Counted from the first letter of the stretch, positions 40,970 through 50,229 are shown. The stretch is 64,000 nucleotides of DNA from Rhizobium ecuadorense (GCF_001187535.1 NZ_LFIO01001579.1:1-64000); one strand, 5' to 3'. Notes: generated from the letters alone by a model not told the origin. Numbers and translations: made by a program.

Positions 40970-43900
40970 ATGTCCAACTTCGCCTTCCTAGCCGCCGAAT
41001 TTCCAGAAATCTTCGACAGCGCGAAGCGGGCGGAAGCTCTGGCCGAGGGCGATCCGCGGGCGGCGGCGTTTTATGCACGGCGAACGGTGGAACTGGCGGT
41101 GCAATGGGCTTACAAACATGACCCGGCCTTGAACTTCCCCTATCAGAGCAATATCTCGGCGCTGATCCACGAGCCGAGTTTTCAGAAGCTCACCGGCCAG
41201 GCGGTGTTTTCCAAAGCCCGCGTCATCATCAAGATCGGCAACCAGGCCGTCCATGAAAGCCGAGAGACGAAGCCCGCCGAAGCGGCGAATGCCGTGCGTG
41301 AGCTGTTCCATCTCTGCTTCTGGCTGGCCCGCACCTATGCACGCAAGGATCGCCCGGCCGACGGGCTCGCCTTCGATCCCGTGCATCTCACCCGCAAGGC
41401 CGACGTCGTGAAGCGCGCCTTCGCCGAACTCACCCGCATGAAGAGCGAGATGGAAGCGAAGGACGCCGCCTTCGAAGCCATGCTGCGTGACAAGGCCGAT
41501 CTCGACGCCGAGTTGACGCGGCTGCGCGCTGAAGTGGCCGCTGCCCGCCATGAAAACGAGGCGCAGCCCGACCATCACGATTATTCGGAAGCGCAGACAC
41601 GCGATCTTTATATCGACCTGTTGCTGAAGGAAGCCGGCTGGAAGCTCAACCAGCCGCGTGATCGGGAGTTTCCTGTCGAGGGCATGCCGAACAGCGAGGG
41701 CAAGGGTTTCGTCGATTACGTGCTTTGGGGTGACGACGGCAAACCCCTAGCGCTGATCGAGGCCAAGCGCACCAAGCGTGATCCGCGCGCCGGCCAGCAG
41801 CAGGCCAAGCTCTATGCCGATTGCCTGGAAAAGCAGTTCGGTCAGCGGCCGGTGATCTTCACCTCCAATGGCTACGAGCATTGGATCTGGGACGATACCG
41901 CCTATCCGCAGCGCGCCGTTTCCGGTTTCTACAAGAAGGACGAGCTGGCCCTGATGATCCAGCGGCGGGCGAGCCGCAAGCCGATTGCCGGACTGCCCGT
42001 CAACAGACAAATCGCCGGCCGTTATTACCAGACCCGGGCCATCTCGCGTGTCGCCGAGAGCTTTGAGGCCCACAAGCAGCGCAAGAGCCTGCTGGTCATG
42101 GCGACCGGCTCCGGCAAGACCCGCACGGTAATCGCGCTGGTCGACCTTTTGATGCGCGCCGGCTGGGTGAAGCGCGTGCTTTTTCTGGCAGACCGCGTGG
42201 CGCTGGTGAACCAGGCGGTGCGGGAGTTCAAGCGGCAACTGCCGGAGACCTCGCCGGTCAACCTGGTAACGGAGAAAAACGCCGAAGGCCGCGTCTTCCT
42301 CTCCACCTATCCGACGATGATGAACCTGATCGACGAGCGGCAAGCGGGACAAGCCCGCTTCGGCCCCGGCCATTTCGATCTCGTCATCATCGATGAGGCG
42401 CACCGCTCTGTCTATCAGCGCTACGGCGCGATCTTCGATTATTTCGACAGTCTGCTGGTTGGCCTCACCGCCACGCCGAAGGACGAGATCGACCACAACA
42501 CCTTTGGTCTGTTCGACCTCGAGGATGGCGTTCCCACAGACGCCTATTCCCTCGACAAGGCTGTGGAAGACGAATATCTCGTGCCGCCACATTCGGTCTC
42601 CGTACCGCTCAAATTCCAGCGCGAAGGCATCCGCTACGACGATCTTTCCGAGGAGGAAAAAGAGCAGTGGGACATGCTGGAATGGGACGAGGAGGATGGC
42701 GATCCGCCTGATACGGTCAACGCCGAAGCCGTCAACAAATGGCTGTTCAACGCCGACACCGTCGACAAGGTGCTGGCGCATGTGATGACCGAGGGCCTGA
42801 AAGTCGCTGGCGGTGACCGGCTCGGCAAGACCATCATCTTCGCCAAGAACCAGCAGCATGCTGAGTTCATCGAGGAGCGCTTCAACCGCGCCTATCCGCA
42901 TCTTGCCGGCCATTTTGCCCGCGTCATCACCTTCAAGACCGAATATGCCCAGAGCCTGATCGACGACTTTTCCAAGAAGGACGGCAATCCGCATATCGCC
43001 ATCTCCGTCGATATGCTCGACACCGGCATCGACGTGCCTGAGGTGGTCAACCTCGTGCTGTTCAAGCTGATCCGCTCGAAGACGAAATTCTGGCAGATCA
43101 TCGGGCGCGGCACGCGACTTTGCCCCGATCTCTTCGGCCCCGGTGAGGACAAGGAATTCTTCCGCGTCTTCGACTATTGCCAGAACCTGGAATTCTTCCG
43201 CCAGAACCCGCAGCCCGACGACGGCCGTAATGCGAAAAGCCTGAACGAAAGCCTGTTCGCCGCCCGCTTCAATCTCGTCCGCGCTCTGGACAACAAGCAC
43301 AGGTTAGACGCTTCTGGCATGGCCGAGGCCCGCCAGGAAGGTTACGACGCCGGCGCTGGCAAGCCGCTCAATGAGCAGGCGATCCGCGACGAAGCGCTGG
43401 ATGCATTGCAGACCTACGTTGCCGGCATGAATTTCGATAACTTCATCGTACGGGCGAAGCGGCGGACGGTGGAGAAATATAAATCCGCTGAGGCCTGGAA
43501 CCAGCTGACAGACGCGGTGCGTGACGAGTTGCTCGACGAGGTTGCGCCGCTGCCAACCGAAGTGAAGGGCGAGCCGGAGGAAGCCAAACGCTTCGATCTT
43601 CTGATTTTCGGGCTGGAGCTGGCGCTGCTCAAGGGTTCGAAAAGCTTCGACCGGCTGAAGAAGCAGTTGATCGAGATTGCCTCGGCGCTGGACGAACAGA
43701 CTGCGATCCCGATCATCGCCGCCCAGCATCCGCTAATCCTCGACATCCTCTCGGACCCCTGGTGGGAAGGCATTACCGTGCCGCTGCTCGAACTGGTGCG
43801 GCTGAGGCTTCGTGGGCTGGTGCAACACATCGAGAAGGGCAAGCGCAAGATCGTCTATACCGATTTCGAGGACGAGTTGGGCCTGGGCGCTGAGATCGAT

Positions 43901-44392
43901 CTGCCGGAGGTCGGCGAAGTGGATTTCGCCCGCTTCAAGCGGAAGGCCCGGCATTTCCTGCGCGAGCACGAGGACCACATCGCCATCGCCAAGCTGCGCC
44001 ACGGCAGGCCGCTGACGCCGACCGATATCGAAGAGTTGCAGGCCATGCTGCTTTCGGCCGGCATCGGCGATGTCAAGCATCTGGAGAAGGCGACGGAAGT
44101 CGCGCACGGCTTCGGCGCGTTCGTCCGCTCGCTGGTTGGGCTCGACCGGGCGGCCGTCGCCGAAGCCTTCTCCGGCTTCGTCTCCGACAGCGGCGCCACG
44201 GCCGACCAGATCGAATTCATCGAAATGGTCATTGAGCACTTGACGGAGAGAGGCGTCATGGATCCCGCCCTGCTCTACGAAAGCCCATTCATCGATGTTG
44301 CACCAGAAGGTCCGCAGCAGGTCTTCGACTTCGAGAAGACGAAGAAGCTCGTCGAGGTGATCAGAGGATTGAACGAGAGCGCAGCGGGGTGA
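40970..44392 (+). CDS. hsdR: Type I restriction endonuclease/translocase subunit
   Basis: 1140 aa, 6 nt after hsdS. An N-terminal DUF4145-like helical region (AAAFYARRTVELAVQWAYKH) and coiled coil (residues 150-200) precede the PD-(D/E)xK nuclease (FVDYVLWGD and ALIEAKR, residues about 247-267). The SF2 helicase motor follows with Walker A MATGSGKTRT (about 378-387), DEAH-type VIIDEAHRSV, TATPKD and IGRGTRLCPDLF. The C-terminal helical domain would contact the M2S core. All motifs are intact, so the system is probably active. The stop codon is 4 nt from the 3' end of tRNA-Gln. Confidence 0.95.
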   Translation: MSNFAFLAAEFPEIFDSAKRAEALAEGDPRAAAFYARRTVELAVQWAYKHDPALNFPYQSNISALIHEPSFQKLTGQAVFSKARVIIKIGNQAVHESRETKPAEAANAVRELFHLCFWLARTYARKDRPADGLAFDPVHLTRKADVVKRAFAELTRMKSEMEAKDAAFEAMLRDKADLDAELTRLRAEVAAARHENEAQPDHHDYSEAQTRDLYIDLLLKEAGWKLNQPRDREFPVEGMPNSEGKGFVDYVLWGDDGKPLALIEAKRTKRDPRAGQQQAKLYADCLEKQFGQRPVIFTSNGYEHWIWDDTAYPQRAVSGFYKKDELALMIQRRASRKPIAGLPVNRQIAGRYYQTRAISRVAESFEAHKQRKSLLVMATGSGKTRTVIALVDLLMRAGWVKRVLFLADRVALVNQAVREFKRQLPETSPVNLVTEKNAEGRVFLSTYPTMMNLIDERQAGQARFGPGHFDLVIIDEAHRSVYQRYGAIFDYFDSLLVGLTATPKDEIDHNTFGLFDLEDGVPTDAYSLDKAVEDEYLVPPHSVSVPLKFQREGIRYDDLSEEEKEQWDMLEWDEEDGDPPDTVNAEAVNKWLFNADTVDKVLAHVMTEGLKVAGGDRLGKTIIFAKNQQHAEFIEERFNRAYPHLAGHFARVITFKTEYAQSLIDDFSKKDGNPHIAISVDMLDTGIDVPEVVNLVLFKLIRSKTKFWQIIGRGTRLCPDLFGPGEDKEFFRVFDYCQNLEFFRQNPQPDDGRNAKSLNESLFAARFNLVRALDNKHRLDASGMAEARQEGYDAGAGKPLNEQAIRDEALDALQTYVAGMNFDNFIVRAKRRTVEKYKSAEAWNQLTDAVRDELLDEVAPLPTEVKGEPEEAKRFDLLIFGLELALLKGSKSFDRLKKQLIEIASALDEQTAIPIIAAQHPLILDILSDPWWEGITVPLLELVRLRLRGLVQHIEKGKRKIVYTDFEDELGLGAEIDLPEVGEVDFARFKRKARHFLREHEDHIAIAKLRHGRPLTPTDIEELQAMLLSAGIGDVKHLEKATEVAHGFGAFVRSLVGLDRAAVAEAFSGFVSDSGATADQIEFIEMVIEHLTERGVMDPALLYESPFIDVAPEGPQQVFDFEKTKKLVEVIRGLNESAAG

Positions 44393-44395
44393 AGA

Positions 44396-44469
44396 TGGCT
44401 GGGGCGCCTGGATTCGAACCAGGGATGACGGTACCAAAAACCGTTGCCTTACCGCTTGGCGACGCCCCA
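44396..44469 (-). tRNA. tRNA-Gln (anticodon TTG), CCA encoded
   Basis: 74 nt on the minus strand. Acceptor TGGGGCG/CGCCCCA, anticodon stem ACGGT/ACCGT enclosing TTTTGGT (anticodon TTG), T-arm CCTGGTTCGAATCCAGG, discriminator G and encoded CCA. Its 3' end faces the hsdR stop codon, the side at which integrating elements usually insert. Confidence 0.95.
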
Positions 44470-44635
44470 CCAGAGCTTTCGGCGCGAAGCGCCGGCTCAA
44501 TTCGACGCCTGATTAGCAAAGCTCTCCGTCTGTCACAATGACTAAGTTGCCCCTCGCGCAGATTTATGCGCTGCAGAGCGCAAAGGGCCGTGCTAGGAAT
44601 GGGCGGTGTCATCGGCCTCGAGAGCATCGTCCCTC

Positions 44636-45544
44636 ATGGAAAGCCCCGCATTCGACCTTGCTTTCGAGCCGGCCTATGGGCGCGCCGTGCCGGTGGCGCC
44701 AGGGGTCGAGCGGGTCACGGCGGAGAATCCCGGGCCTTTCACCTTTTTCGGCACCAACAGCTATATCGTCGGCGCCGCCTCGGTCGCGGTCATCGATCCC
44801 GGGCCGGAGGATGAGGCGCATTTTCAGGCGTTGATGGCAGCGCTTGGCGGGCGGGAGGTGACGCATATCTTCGTCAGCCATACGCATCGCGACCACTCGC
44901 CGCTGGCCCGCCGGCTGCAGGCGGAAACGGGGGCGGTGACGGTGGGGCAAGGGCCGCACCGGCCGGCACGGCGGCTCAGAGATGGCGAGATCAATCCGTT
45001 TGCCGAAAGCTCGGATCTGGACTTCGCGCCCGATATCGCGATCGGCGACGGTGAGACCATTGCGGGCGATGGCTGGGCGCTGACGTCGGTGCTGACGCCG
45101 GGGCATACGGCCAATCATGCCGCCTTCGCGCTCGAAGGCCGCGATATTCTCTTCTCCGGCGATCATGTCATGGCCTGGTCGACCTCGATCGTCGCGCCGC
45201 CGGATGGGTCGATGGCGGATTATATGGCCTCGCTCGAGCGGCTGATAGCGCGTGAGGATCGTCTGCTGCTGCCCGGCCATGGCGGGGCGGTGACGGCGCC
45301 GGCGAGTTTTCTGCCGGCGCTGAAGGCGCATCGGCTGAAGCGCGAGCGGGCGGTGCTGGCACGCATCCGGGCGGGCGACGCTAAGATTGCCGAGATGGTG
45401 AAGGCGATCTACAGCGATACCGACCCGAAGCTGCATGGGGCGGCGGCCCTTTCCGTGCTCGCCCATATCGAGGATCTCGTCGAGCGCGGCGAGATCGCCG
45501 CGGATGGGCCGCCTTCTCTTGCCGCCACCTACCGGCTGTTGTAA
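44636..45544 (+). CDS. Metallo-beta-lactamase-fold hydrolase (LACTB2-like)
   Basis: 302 aa from the ATG at 44636; a GTG at 44606 would add ten residues. The metal motif is VSHTHRDHSPLARRL, with further histidines in LTPGHTANHAAF, the aspartate in LFSGDHVM and the terminal LLPGHGG. The C-terminal winged-helix region (KRERAVLARIRAGDAKIAEM) places it with LACTB2/endoribonuclease-like members of the glyoxalase-II/MBL group. It probably cleaves a phosphodiester or thioester; substrate unknown. The DCC gene starts 21 nt downstream, so they may be co-transcribed. Confidence 0.87.
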   Translation: MESPAFDLAFEPAYGRAVPVAPGVERVTAENPGPFTFFGTNSYIVGAASVAVIDPGPEDEAHFQALMAALGGREVTHIFVSHTHRDHSPLARRLQAETGAVTVGQGPHRPARRLRDGEINPFAESSDLDFAPDIAIGDGETIAGDGWALTSVLTPGHTANHAAFALEGRDILFSGDHVMAWSTSIVAPPDGSMADYMASLERLIAREDRLLLPGHGGAVTAPASFLPALKAHRLKRERAVLARIRAGDAKIAEMVKAIYSDTDPKLHGAAALSVLAHIEDLVERGEIAADGPPSLAATYRLL

Positions 45545-45565
45545 GCGGGAGATGGGGAGATTACC

Positions 45566-46015
45566 ATGACGCGCACCGCTTACAGCTATCGCGATGATGC
45601 CGATGTGCCGGATTTTGCCGATGACCAGCCGCTGATCATTTTCGATGGCGAATGCGTCTTCTGCTCCGGCTGGGTGAAATTCGCGCTGAAGCATGACAGG
45701 CAACGGCGATACCGCTTCCTCGCCGCCCAGTCGCCGCTCGGCGCAGCCCTCTACCGGCATTATGGGCTGAATGAGCGCGATTACGAGACCAATATCTTCA
45801 TCGAGAATGGCCGCGCCTTCTTCAAGTCCGACGGCTCGATCCGCATGGTGGCCGGCCTCGGCTTTCCCTATTCGCTGGTCAAGCTCTTCCGGCTGCTGCC
45901 GCGCCGCCTTGCCGATACGCTCTATGAATTCATCGCCCGCAACCGGCTGAAGATCGCCGGCCGGCAGAGCTGCATGGTGCCGACGGCGGAGCAGCGCAGC
46001 CGCTTCATCGCATGA
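45566..46015 (+). CDS. DCC-family thiol-disulfide oxidoreductase-like protein (DUF393)
   Basis: 149 aa, GGGGAG upstream. The DxxCxxC signature is FDGECVFCSGWVKF at residues 26-39, followed by the usual RFLAAQSPLGAAL and SDGSIRMVAGLGF segments of the family, which has a thioredoxin-like fold and a proposed redox role. The stop codon overlaps the ATG of the next gene (ATGA at 46012-46015), so the two proteins are coupled and perhaps partners. Confidence 0.88.
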   Translation: MTRTAYSYRDDADVPDFADDQPLIIFDGECVFCSGWVKFALKHDRQRRYRFLAAQSPLGAALYRHYGLNERDYETNIFIENGRAFFKSDGSIRMVAGLGFPYSLVKLFRLLPRRLADTLYEFIARNRLKIAGRQSCMVPTAEQRSRFIA

Positions 46016-47733
46016 GCGGCGAGCGGCTTTCGCTGCTGATCATCGGCGGCTACGGCACGTTCGGCGGCCGGCTGGCGCGGCTGCTTGGCGATGAACCGCG
46101 GCTCAGGCTGTTGATCGGGGGGCGGTCGCTTGAGAAGGCCGACGATTTCGTTGCCGATCTCAGATCGCCGAAAGATGGATCCGAGGGCCTGGGCAGCAGC
46201 AATCTGGGGGCGAGCCTGCAGGCCGTGCGCTTCGATCGTGACGGCGATCTCAGCGAACAGTTGATGCGGCTGCAGCCCGATCTCGTCGTCGATGCCTCCG
46301 GGCCGTTCCAGAGTTTTGGGGAAGACCCCTATAAGGTCGTGCGCGCCTGCATCGGGCTCGACATCGATTATGCCGATCTCGCCGACAGCACCGGCTTCGT
46401 CGCTGGGATCGGCGGGCTCGATACGCAAGCGAAAGCGAAGGGCGTTTTTGCGCTTTCCGGCCTCAGCAGCCTGCCGGCGCTGTCCTTCGCAGCGCTCGAT
46501 GTGATGGTGCCGCGGTTTTCCCGGATCGATGCGGTGGCTGCGGGCATTGCCCCGTCGGCGCATGTGAAGATCGGCCTCAATGTCGTGAGAGCAATTGCGA
46601 GTTATGCCGGCAAGCCGGTCTCGGTGCTGCGCCAGGGGCGGCCGGCGCAGGGACGCGGGCTGATCGAGGCGATGCGGGTGACGGTGGCGCCACCCGGCGT
46701 GGCGCCGCTCCGCAGCCGGAATTTCCTGCTGGTGGATGCGCCGGATCTGGCGCTGCTGCCGAGGCGTTTTGCCGGCCTGCAATCGAGCTTCACCGGGGTC
46801 GGAACGGAGCCGCAGGCGCTGCAGCGGCTGCTCGGGTTTGCGGCGGGGCTCACGCGGCTGAAGCTGCTGCCGTCGCTGACGCCCTTTGCGCGGCTGATGC
46901 AGCGGGCGAGCCACGGCCTGGCGATCGGCGAGCATCGCGGCGGCATGTTCGTGCGCCTGAGCGGCCTCGATGCCGCCGGCAAACCGCTTGCCTGCGGCTG
47001 GCATCTGATTGCCGAGGGGGATGACGGGCCGTTCATTCCGGTCACCGGCGTGGCGGCGCTGGTGCGCCGGCTGCTCAAGGGTGTCCGGCCGGAAAATGGC
47101 GCCCGGCCGGCGGCGGGGGAATTGCAGCTCGCGGATTTCGAAGCGGAATTCCAGCGCTTCTCGATTGCAACAGGGATCAGGGCGGAAAGCGAGGGCGCCG
47201 GCCTGCCGCTTTACCACAGGGTTCTCGGCAGCGCCTTCGAGCGGCTGCCGCCGGCCATATCAGCCATGCATGCGGGCGGCGCGCGTGTCGCCTCCGGCCG
47301 GGCGCGGATCGAGCGCGGCAGCGGGTGGCTGGCGAGGATCGTCGCCCGGCTGATCGGCTTTCCTCCGGCGAGTGAGGATGTGCCGGTCACGGTGCGCTTC
47401 GCCGCCGATGGCGACAACGAGATCTGGACGCGGGATTTCGGGGGCAAGAGCTTCCACAGCCTGCAGCTCGAGGACAAGGGCCGCGACCGGCACCTGCTGG
47501 CGGAAGTCTTCGGGCCGTTCCGGGTGCTGGTGGCGCTGGTGCCTGAAGGAAACAAGCTGCGGCTGGTGGTGCGCGGCTGGCGCTTTTGCGGGATCCCGCT
47601 GCCGCTGTTCCTGGCGCCGGGCGGGGAGACGTTCGAGGAGGAGCGTGAGGGGCGGTTCCATTTTCACGTCGAGATCGGCGGGCGGCTGACAGGGCTGGTG
47701 GTGCGGTATACGGGGTGGTTGGTGGTGGAGTGA
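46012..47733 (+). CDS. Saccharopine-dehydrogenase-like NAD(P)-binding protein with DUF4166 domain
   Basis: 573 aa. N-terminal Rossmann domain (LLIIGGYGTFGGRLARLLGD) of the saccharopine dehydrogenase NADP-binding type, with VDASGPFQSF and IDYADLADSTGFV. The C-terminal 190 residues (GSAFERLPPAISAMHAGG, RVLVALVPEGNKLRLVV-like strands) are a DUF4166 domain. The combination occurs in a known but uncharacterised family of proteobacterial proteins. It is not lysine-pathway saccharopine dehydrogenase. It starts inside the DCC stop codon. Confidence 0.85.
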   Translation: MSGERLSLLIIGGYGTFGGRLARLLGDEPRLRLLIGGRSLEKADDFVADLRSPKDGSEGLGSSNLGASLQAVRFDRDGDLSEQLMRLQPDLVVDASGPFQSFGEDPYKVVRACIGLDIDYADLADSTGFVAGIGGLDTQAKAKGVFALSGLSSLPALSFAALDVMVPRFSRIDAVAAGIAPSAHVKIGLNVVRAIASYAGKPVSVLRQGRPAQGRGLIEAMRVTVAPPGVAPLRSRNFLLVDAPDLALLPRRFAGLQSSFTGVGTEPQALQRLLGFAAGLTRLKLLPSLTPFARLMQRASHGLAIGEHRGGMFVRLSGLDAAGKPLACGWHLIAEGDDGPFIPVTGVAALVRRLLKGVRPENGARPAAGELQLADFEAEFQRFSIATGIRAESEGAGLPLYHRVLGSAFERLPPAISAMHAGGARVASGRARIERGSGWLARIVARLIGFPPASEDVPVTVRFAADGDNEIWTRDFGGKSFHSLQLEDKGRDRHLLAEVFGPFRVLVALVPEGNKLRLVVRGWRFCGIPLPLFLAPGGETFEEEREGRFHFHVEIGGRLTGLVVRYTGWLVVE

Positions 47734-47760
47734 GGTCGTTCTTCCTCACCTCAGCCGGCC

Positions 47761-47957
47761 TGCCGTGTGAGCCCCCCTCTGCCCTGCCGGGCATCTCCCC
47801 CACAGGTGGGGAGATCGGCTGGGAGCGCTGGCTTCCCCAAACAACTGACGTTGCAGCCCGTCGGAACGGTAGAGGGGGCGCGAAGTTTGGGCCACTTGTG
47901 TTCTCCCCACCTGTGGGGGAGATGCCCGGTAGGGCAGAGGGGGGCCAGCACGGCACA
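47761..47957. repeat. Long inverted-repeat intergenic element, family C
   Basis: Outer ends TGCCGTG (47761) and CACGGCA (47950-47956). Inside them, arms of about 45 bp begin CCCCCCTCTGCCCTGCCGGG and enclose an 85-nt centre. The outer TGCCGTG module recurs at 23453 and near 50540. Confidence 0.8.
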
Positions 47958-47963
47958 CCCTTT

Positions 47964-48106
47964 CCTCCCTCATTCCTGTGCTCGTCACAGGAATCCAGCC
48001 ACCGCGCGTCTGCGCGGTGATTGACTCTCACCAAGCGTGAAATGTCTTCCGCGCCCAAAGACTTGGGCGCACTGGATTCCTGTGACGAGCACAGGAATGA
48101 GGGAGG
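47964..48106. repeat. 35-bp perfect inverted repeat containing smaller hairpins
   Basis: Arms 47964-47998 and 48072-48106 are perfect reverse complements, 73 nt apart. Each arm itself contains a small CCTGTG-CTCGT-CACAGG hairpin, so alternative structures are possible. Confidence 0.85.
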
Positions 48107-48260
48107 TTGGGGTAGCATTCGCGCTAAAATTTTCGCTGGTGTGCGGTGATAGGAGGCCGGAGCCTGCCGCACCCTCTCCCGGCCCTTCGCTTTGGCTCAG
48201 GGCGTTCGCCGCTGCAATCGATTCACTGGATCGATTGCTGGCGCTTTGCGCCACCGCGGC

Positions 48261-49166
48261 TCACCCACCCGCAATCCCTAATAGTTCGGAATCCAGCGCC
48301 TTCAGATAATCGCCGGCGATGGCGGCGCTGAAGCCGAGGTCGTGTTGGCCGTAGCGGGAGGCGACGCGGATGTCGACGAAGGTGGTTTCGGCCTCTTCGC
48401 GCAGGCGGATGAGGATATCGAAGCGCAGGCCGAGGATCAGCGTGCGGTTGCTCGCCTGCAGCGTCACGCCGTTGGCACCGCGGATCAGCTTGGCGACATC
48501 GTCGTCATAGGGGCGCGGCGTCGGCACCGGGATGATGCCGGGCGCATCGGCGACGGCCTCGTCGCCGGGGGCGGGTTTGGCCGGTCCGTCCTCCGGGTCG
48601 CGATCCGGCTCGCTGGTGCCGCTGCTCCTGACGATCGTGAAGCCACTCTGCTTGGCGACCTTGCGCACCGCTTCCAGCACCCGGTCGAGCGCCCCCTCAT
48701 AACGCCGGCCGGTCAGCTCGGGATAGGCAGTCATCTGCTTTTCGCGATCCTCCGGCGTCACCGGATTGCGCTTCAGCCAGATCTGATCGGCGTGCGGCGG
48801 CGACAGCCAGTCCGGCACCGAGACCGGATCGGTGGAGACGTCGTAGATATCCGGCAGGCTGAGATATTGCTCGGCGGCAAAGGCGCCGATCGTAAGCGGA
48901 AAGGCGGCATAGATCAGGGCGGCGAGTGCGGCGAGCCCGCCTTCGGCGCCTGAGACCCAGAGGCTGCGCAGGCCGACGGCGGCCAGCAGCGCGGCCAGCA
49001 GCCCGCAGCCGGCGGCGGCGATCAAGAGCAGCACGAGATAGGGGGTGGCCAGCCCGCCGAAGCGATGGGCGATCAGCACCGCCAGCGCCAGCACCAGCGA
49101 AAACGCCCCGAGCAGCCGCGCAAAGCGGGCGGCGCTGGAAACGGGACGGTCGTAACGGATGGCCAT
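48261..49166 (-). CDS. DUF1499-family membrane protein
   Basis: 301 aa from MAIRYDRPVS; an upstream in-frame start would add 15 residues. Three membrane helices in the first 110 residues (LLGAFSLVLALAVLIAHRF, YLVLLLIAAAGCGLLAALL, LAALIYAAFPLTIGAFAA) are followed by a soluble DUF1499 domain (YPELTGRRYEGALDRVLEAV, LRFDILIRLREEAETTFVDI, SRYGQHDLGFSAAIAGDYL). The family is widespread and uncharacterised. An inserted stretch of about 50 residues rich in Pro, Asp and Glu lies inside the domain. Solitary. Confidence 0.82.
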   Translation of the reverse strand: MAIRYDRPVSSAARFARLLGAFSLVLALAVLIAHRFGGLATPYLVLLLIAAAGCGLLAALLAAVGLRSLWVSGAEGGLAALAALIYAAFPLTIGAFAAEQYLSLPDIYDVSTDPVSVPDWLSPPHADQIWLKRNPVTPEDREKQMTAYPELTGRRYEGALDRVLEAVRKVAKQSGFTIVRSSGTSEPDRDPEDGPAKPAPGDEAVADAPGIIPVPTPRPYDDDVAKLIRGANGVTLQASNRTLILGLRFDILIRLREEAETTFVDIRVASRYGQHDLGFSAAIAGDYLKALDSELLGIAGG

Positions 49167-49229
49167 CAAACTTACCGGTTGCTCGTCAGCGCCGCGTCCT
49201 CGACCACGCAAATCGCCATATCCTTGTTT

Positions 49230-49280
49230 AGAGCATGATGCCGAAAAGTGTGAAGCGGTTTTCGGACGACATCATGCTCT
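49230..49280. repeat. 51-bp palindromic repeat, family D
   Basis: Near-perfect palindrome: AGAGCATGATG...CATCATGCTCT outer arms and CCGAAAA/TTTTCGG inner arms. I recognise it from memory as a repeat common in Rhizobiaceae genomes. Confidence 0.8.
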
Positions 49281-49292
49281 ATTTCTTTGATT

Positions 49293-49344
49293 CAGATCCG
49301 GATTCAGATTTTAGGCCGGCCCGGCCTAAAATCATCCGGATCTG
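49293..49344. repeat. 52-bp palindrome with one 3-nt bulge
   Basis: Outer arms CAGATCCGGAT and ATCCGGATCTG, inner arms ATTTTAGGCCGG and CCGGCCTAAAAT. Together with the family D palindrome it fills the stretch 49167-49510, where I see no gene. Confidence 0.8.
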
Positions 49345-49510
49345 GGCAAGATTCGGCTGAATTGAAACTGTTGTCTTGGAATATCAGCTGGAATTCCCCT
49401 GACATGATCGAGGCGATGGCCGGGCCGATTCATGAGCCCTTGCTGATATGGCAAAAAAAGGTCATTCTGCCGCGGTTTCATCTCCTGATTTAAAGGCAAG
49501 GAGAGGCGGG

Positions 49511-49900
49511 ATGATTTCACCCGAGATAGCAGCCAGGCCGCAGGCGTCTGCGCTTGGCGGGATCGACCACAGCGAGCCGATGCTGCCGCTGGAGCTCGTC
49601 GAGCTCGAACTTTCGCTCGAAGGTTATGCCGGCGGCGATGCCGGCTTCTGCGAGGCGGTGCGCCAGGCGGCGAACCGGGCGGGCGGCGAATTGCTGTTCG
49701 ACCTGCCGGCCGGCGGCCTCATCGCCGATTGCCGGCGCATCGCGGTGCTGCGCATTCCCGATGAGGGCAACGAGATGCGCGTCGTGCTGGCGCTGCTCGA
49801 TTATGCCGGCACCGAGATCCGCATGCAGGCGCCCGATGAGGAGACCGCGCATCTGGTGCGCTTCGCCGATGCTTTTGTCGAGCTGCTGGAGCGGATTTAA
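49511..49900 (+). CDS. Hypothetical protein of 129 aa
   Basis: Start at 49511, chosen for AAGGAGAGGCGGG just upstream. The protein is acidic and predicted mixed alpha/beta (ELSLEGYAGGDAGFCEAVRQ, ELLFDLPAGGLIADCRRIAV, MRVVLALLDYAGTEIRMQAP). No membrane segment and no family that I recognise. Solitary, followed by a family E repeat. Confidence 0.65.
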   Translation: MISPEIAARPQASALGGIDHSEPMLPLELVELELSLEGYAGGDAGFCEAVRQAANRAGGELLFDLPAGGLIADCRRIAVLRIPDEGNEMRVVLALLDYAGTEIRMQAPDEETAHLVRFADAFVELLERI

Positions 49901-49916
49901 GTTTGATTTTTTTGCG

Positions 49917-49982
49917 CAATTCCCGGCAAAAGCGCTTCGCGCTTTGCCTGGGAAAACCGCTGCACACTTTTCCTGGAATTGC
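49917..49982. repeat. Palindromic repeat, family E
   Basis: GCGCAATTCCCGGCAAAAGC through TTTTCCTGGAATTGC, outer arms GCAATTCC/GGAATTGC. A second copy is at 54100-54148. Confidence 0.7.
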
Positions 49983-49983
49983 T

Positions 49984-50229
49984 TTAGCGCCGCTCGGCCG
50001 CCGCTTCCGCCAGGCTGCGGAAGGGAAACTTGCGGCCGCATTCGCATTTGAGCATGAAGCTCTCCTGGTGGTTGGACGGGCGCTGCACGCCAAAACCGCG
50101 CGGCAGCTGATCGACCTTGAAATCCGGGTGCTTGCGCTTGGGATCATCGATCTCCGAGGCCTCGGCAAAGCCCTCATTGCCGCATTGCGGGCAGTTCAGT
50201 TTTTTCGAAAATCGATCGCGGATGGCCAT
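49984..50229 (-). CDS. Small zinc-ribbon protein
   Basis: 81 aa. Four zinc ligands as CPQCG near residue 13 and CECGR near residue 62 make a split zinc ribbon. The segment between them is polar and basic (SEIDDPKRKHPDF). The protein is conserved-looking but I recognise no named family. It converges on the 49511 gene. Confidence 0.7.
   Translation of the reverse strand: MAIRDRFSKKLNCPQCGNEGFAEASEIDDPKRKHPDFKVDQLPRGFGVQRPSNHQESFMLKCECGRKFPFRSLAEAAAERR

Noticed and set aside
44380-44480. A duplicated tRNA-Gln end (att site) at the left border of the R-M island.
   Set aside because: I looked for the CCTGGATTCGAACCAGG end near 36.57 kb and 38.1 kb and found no second copy, so no att site is claimed.
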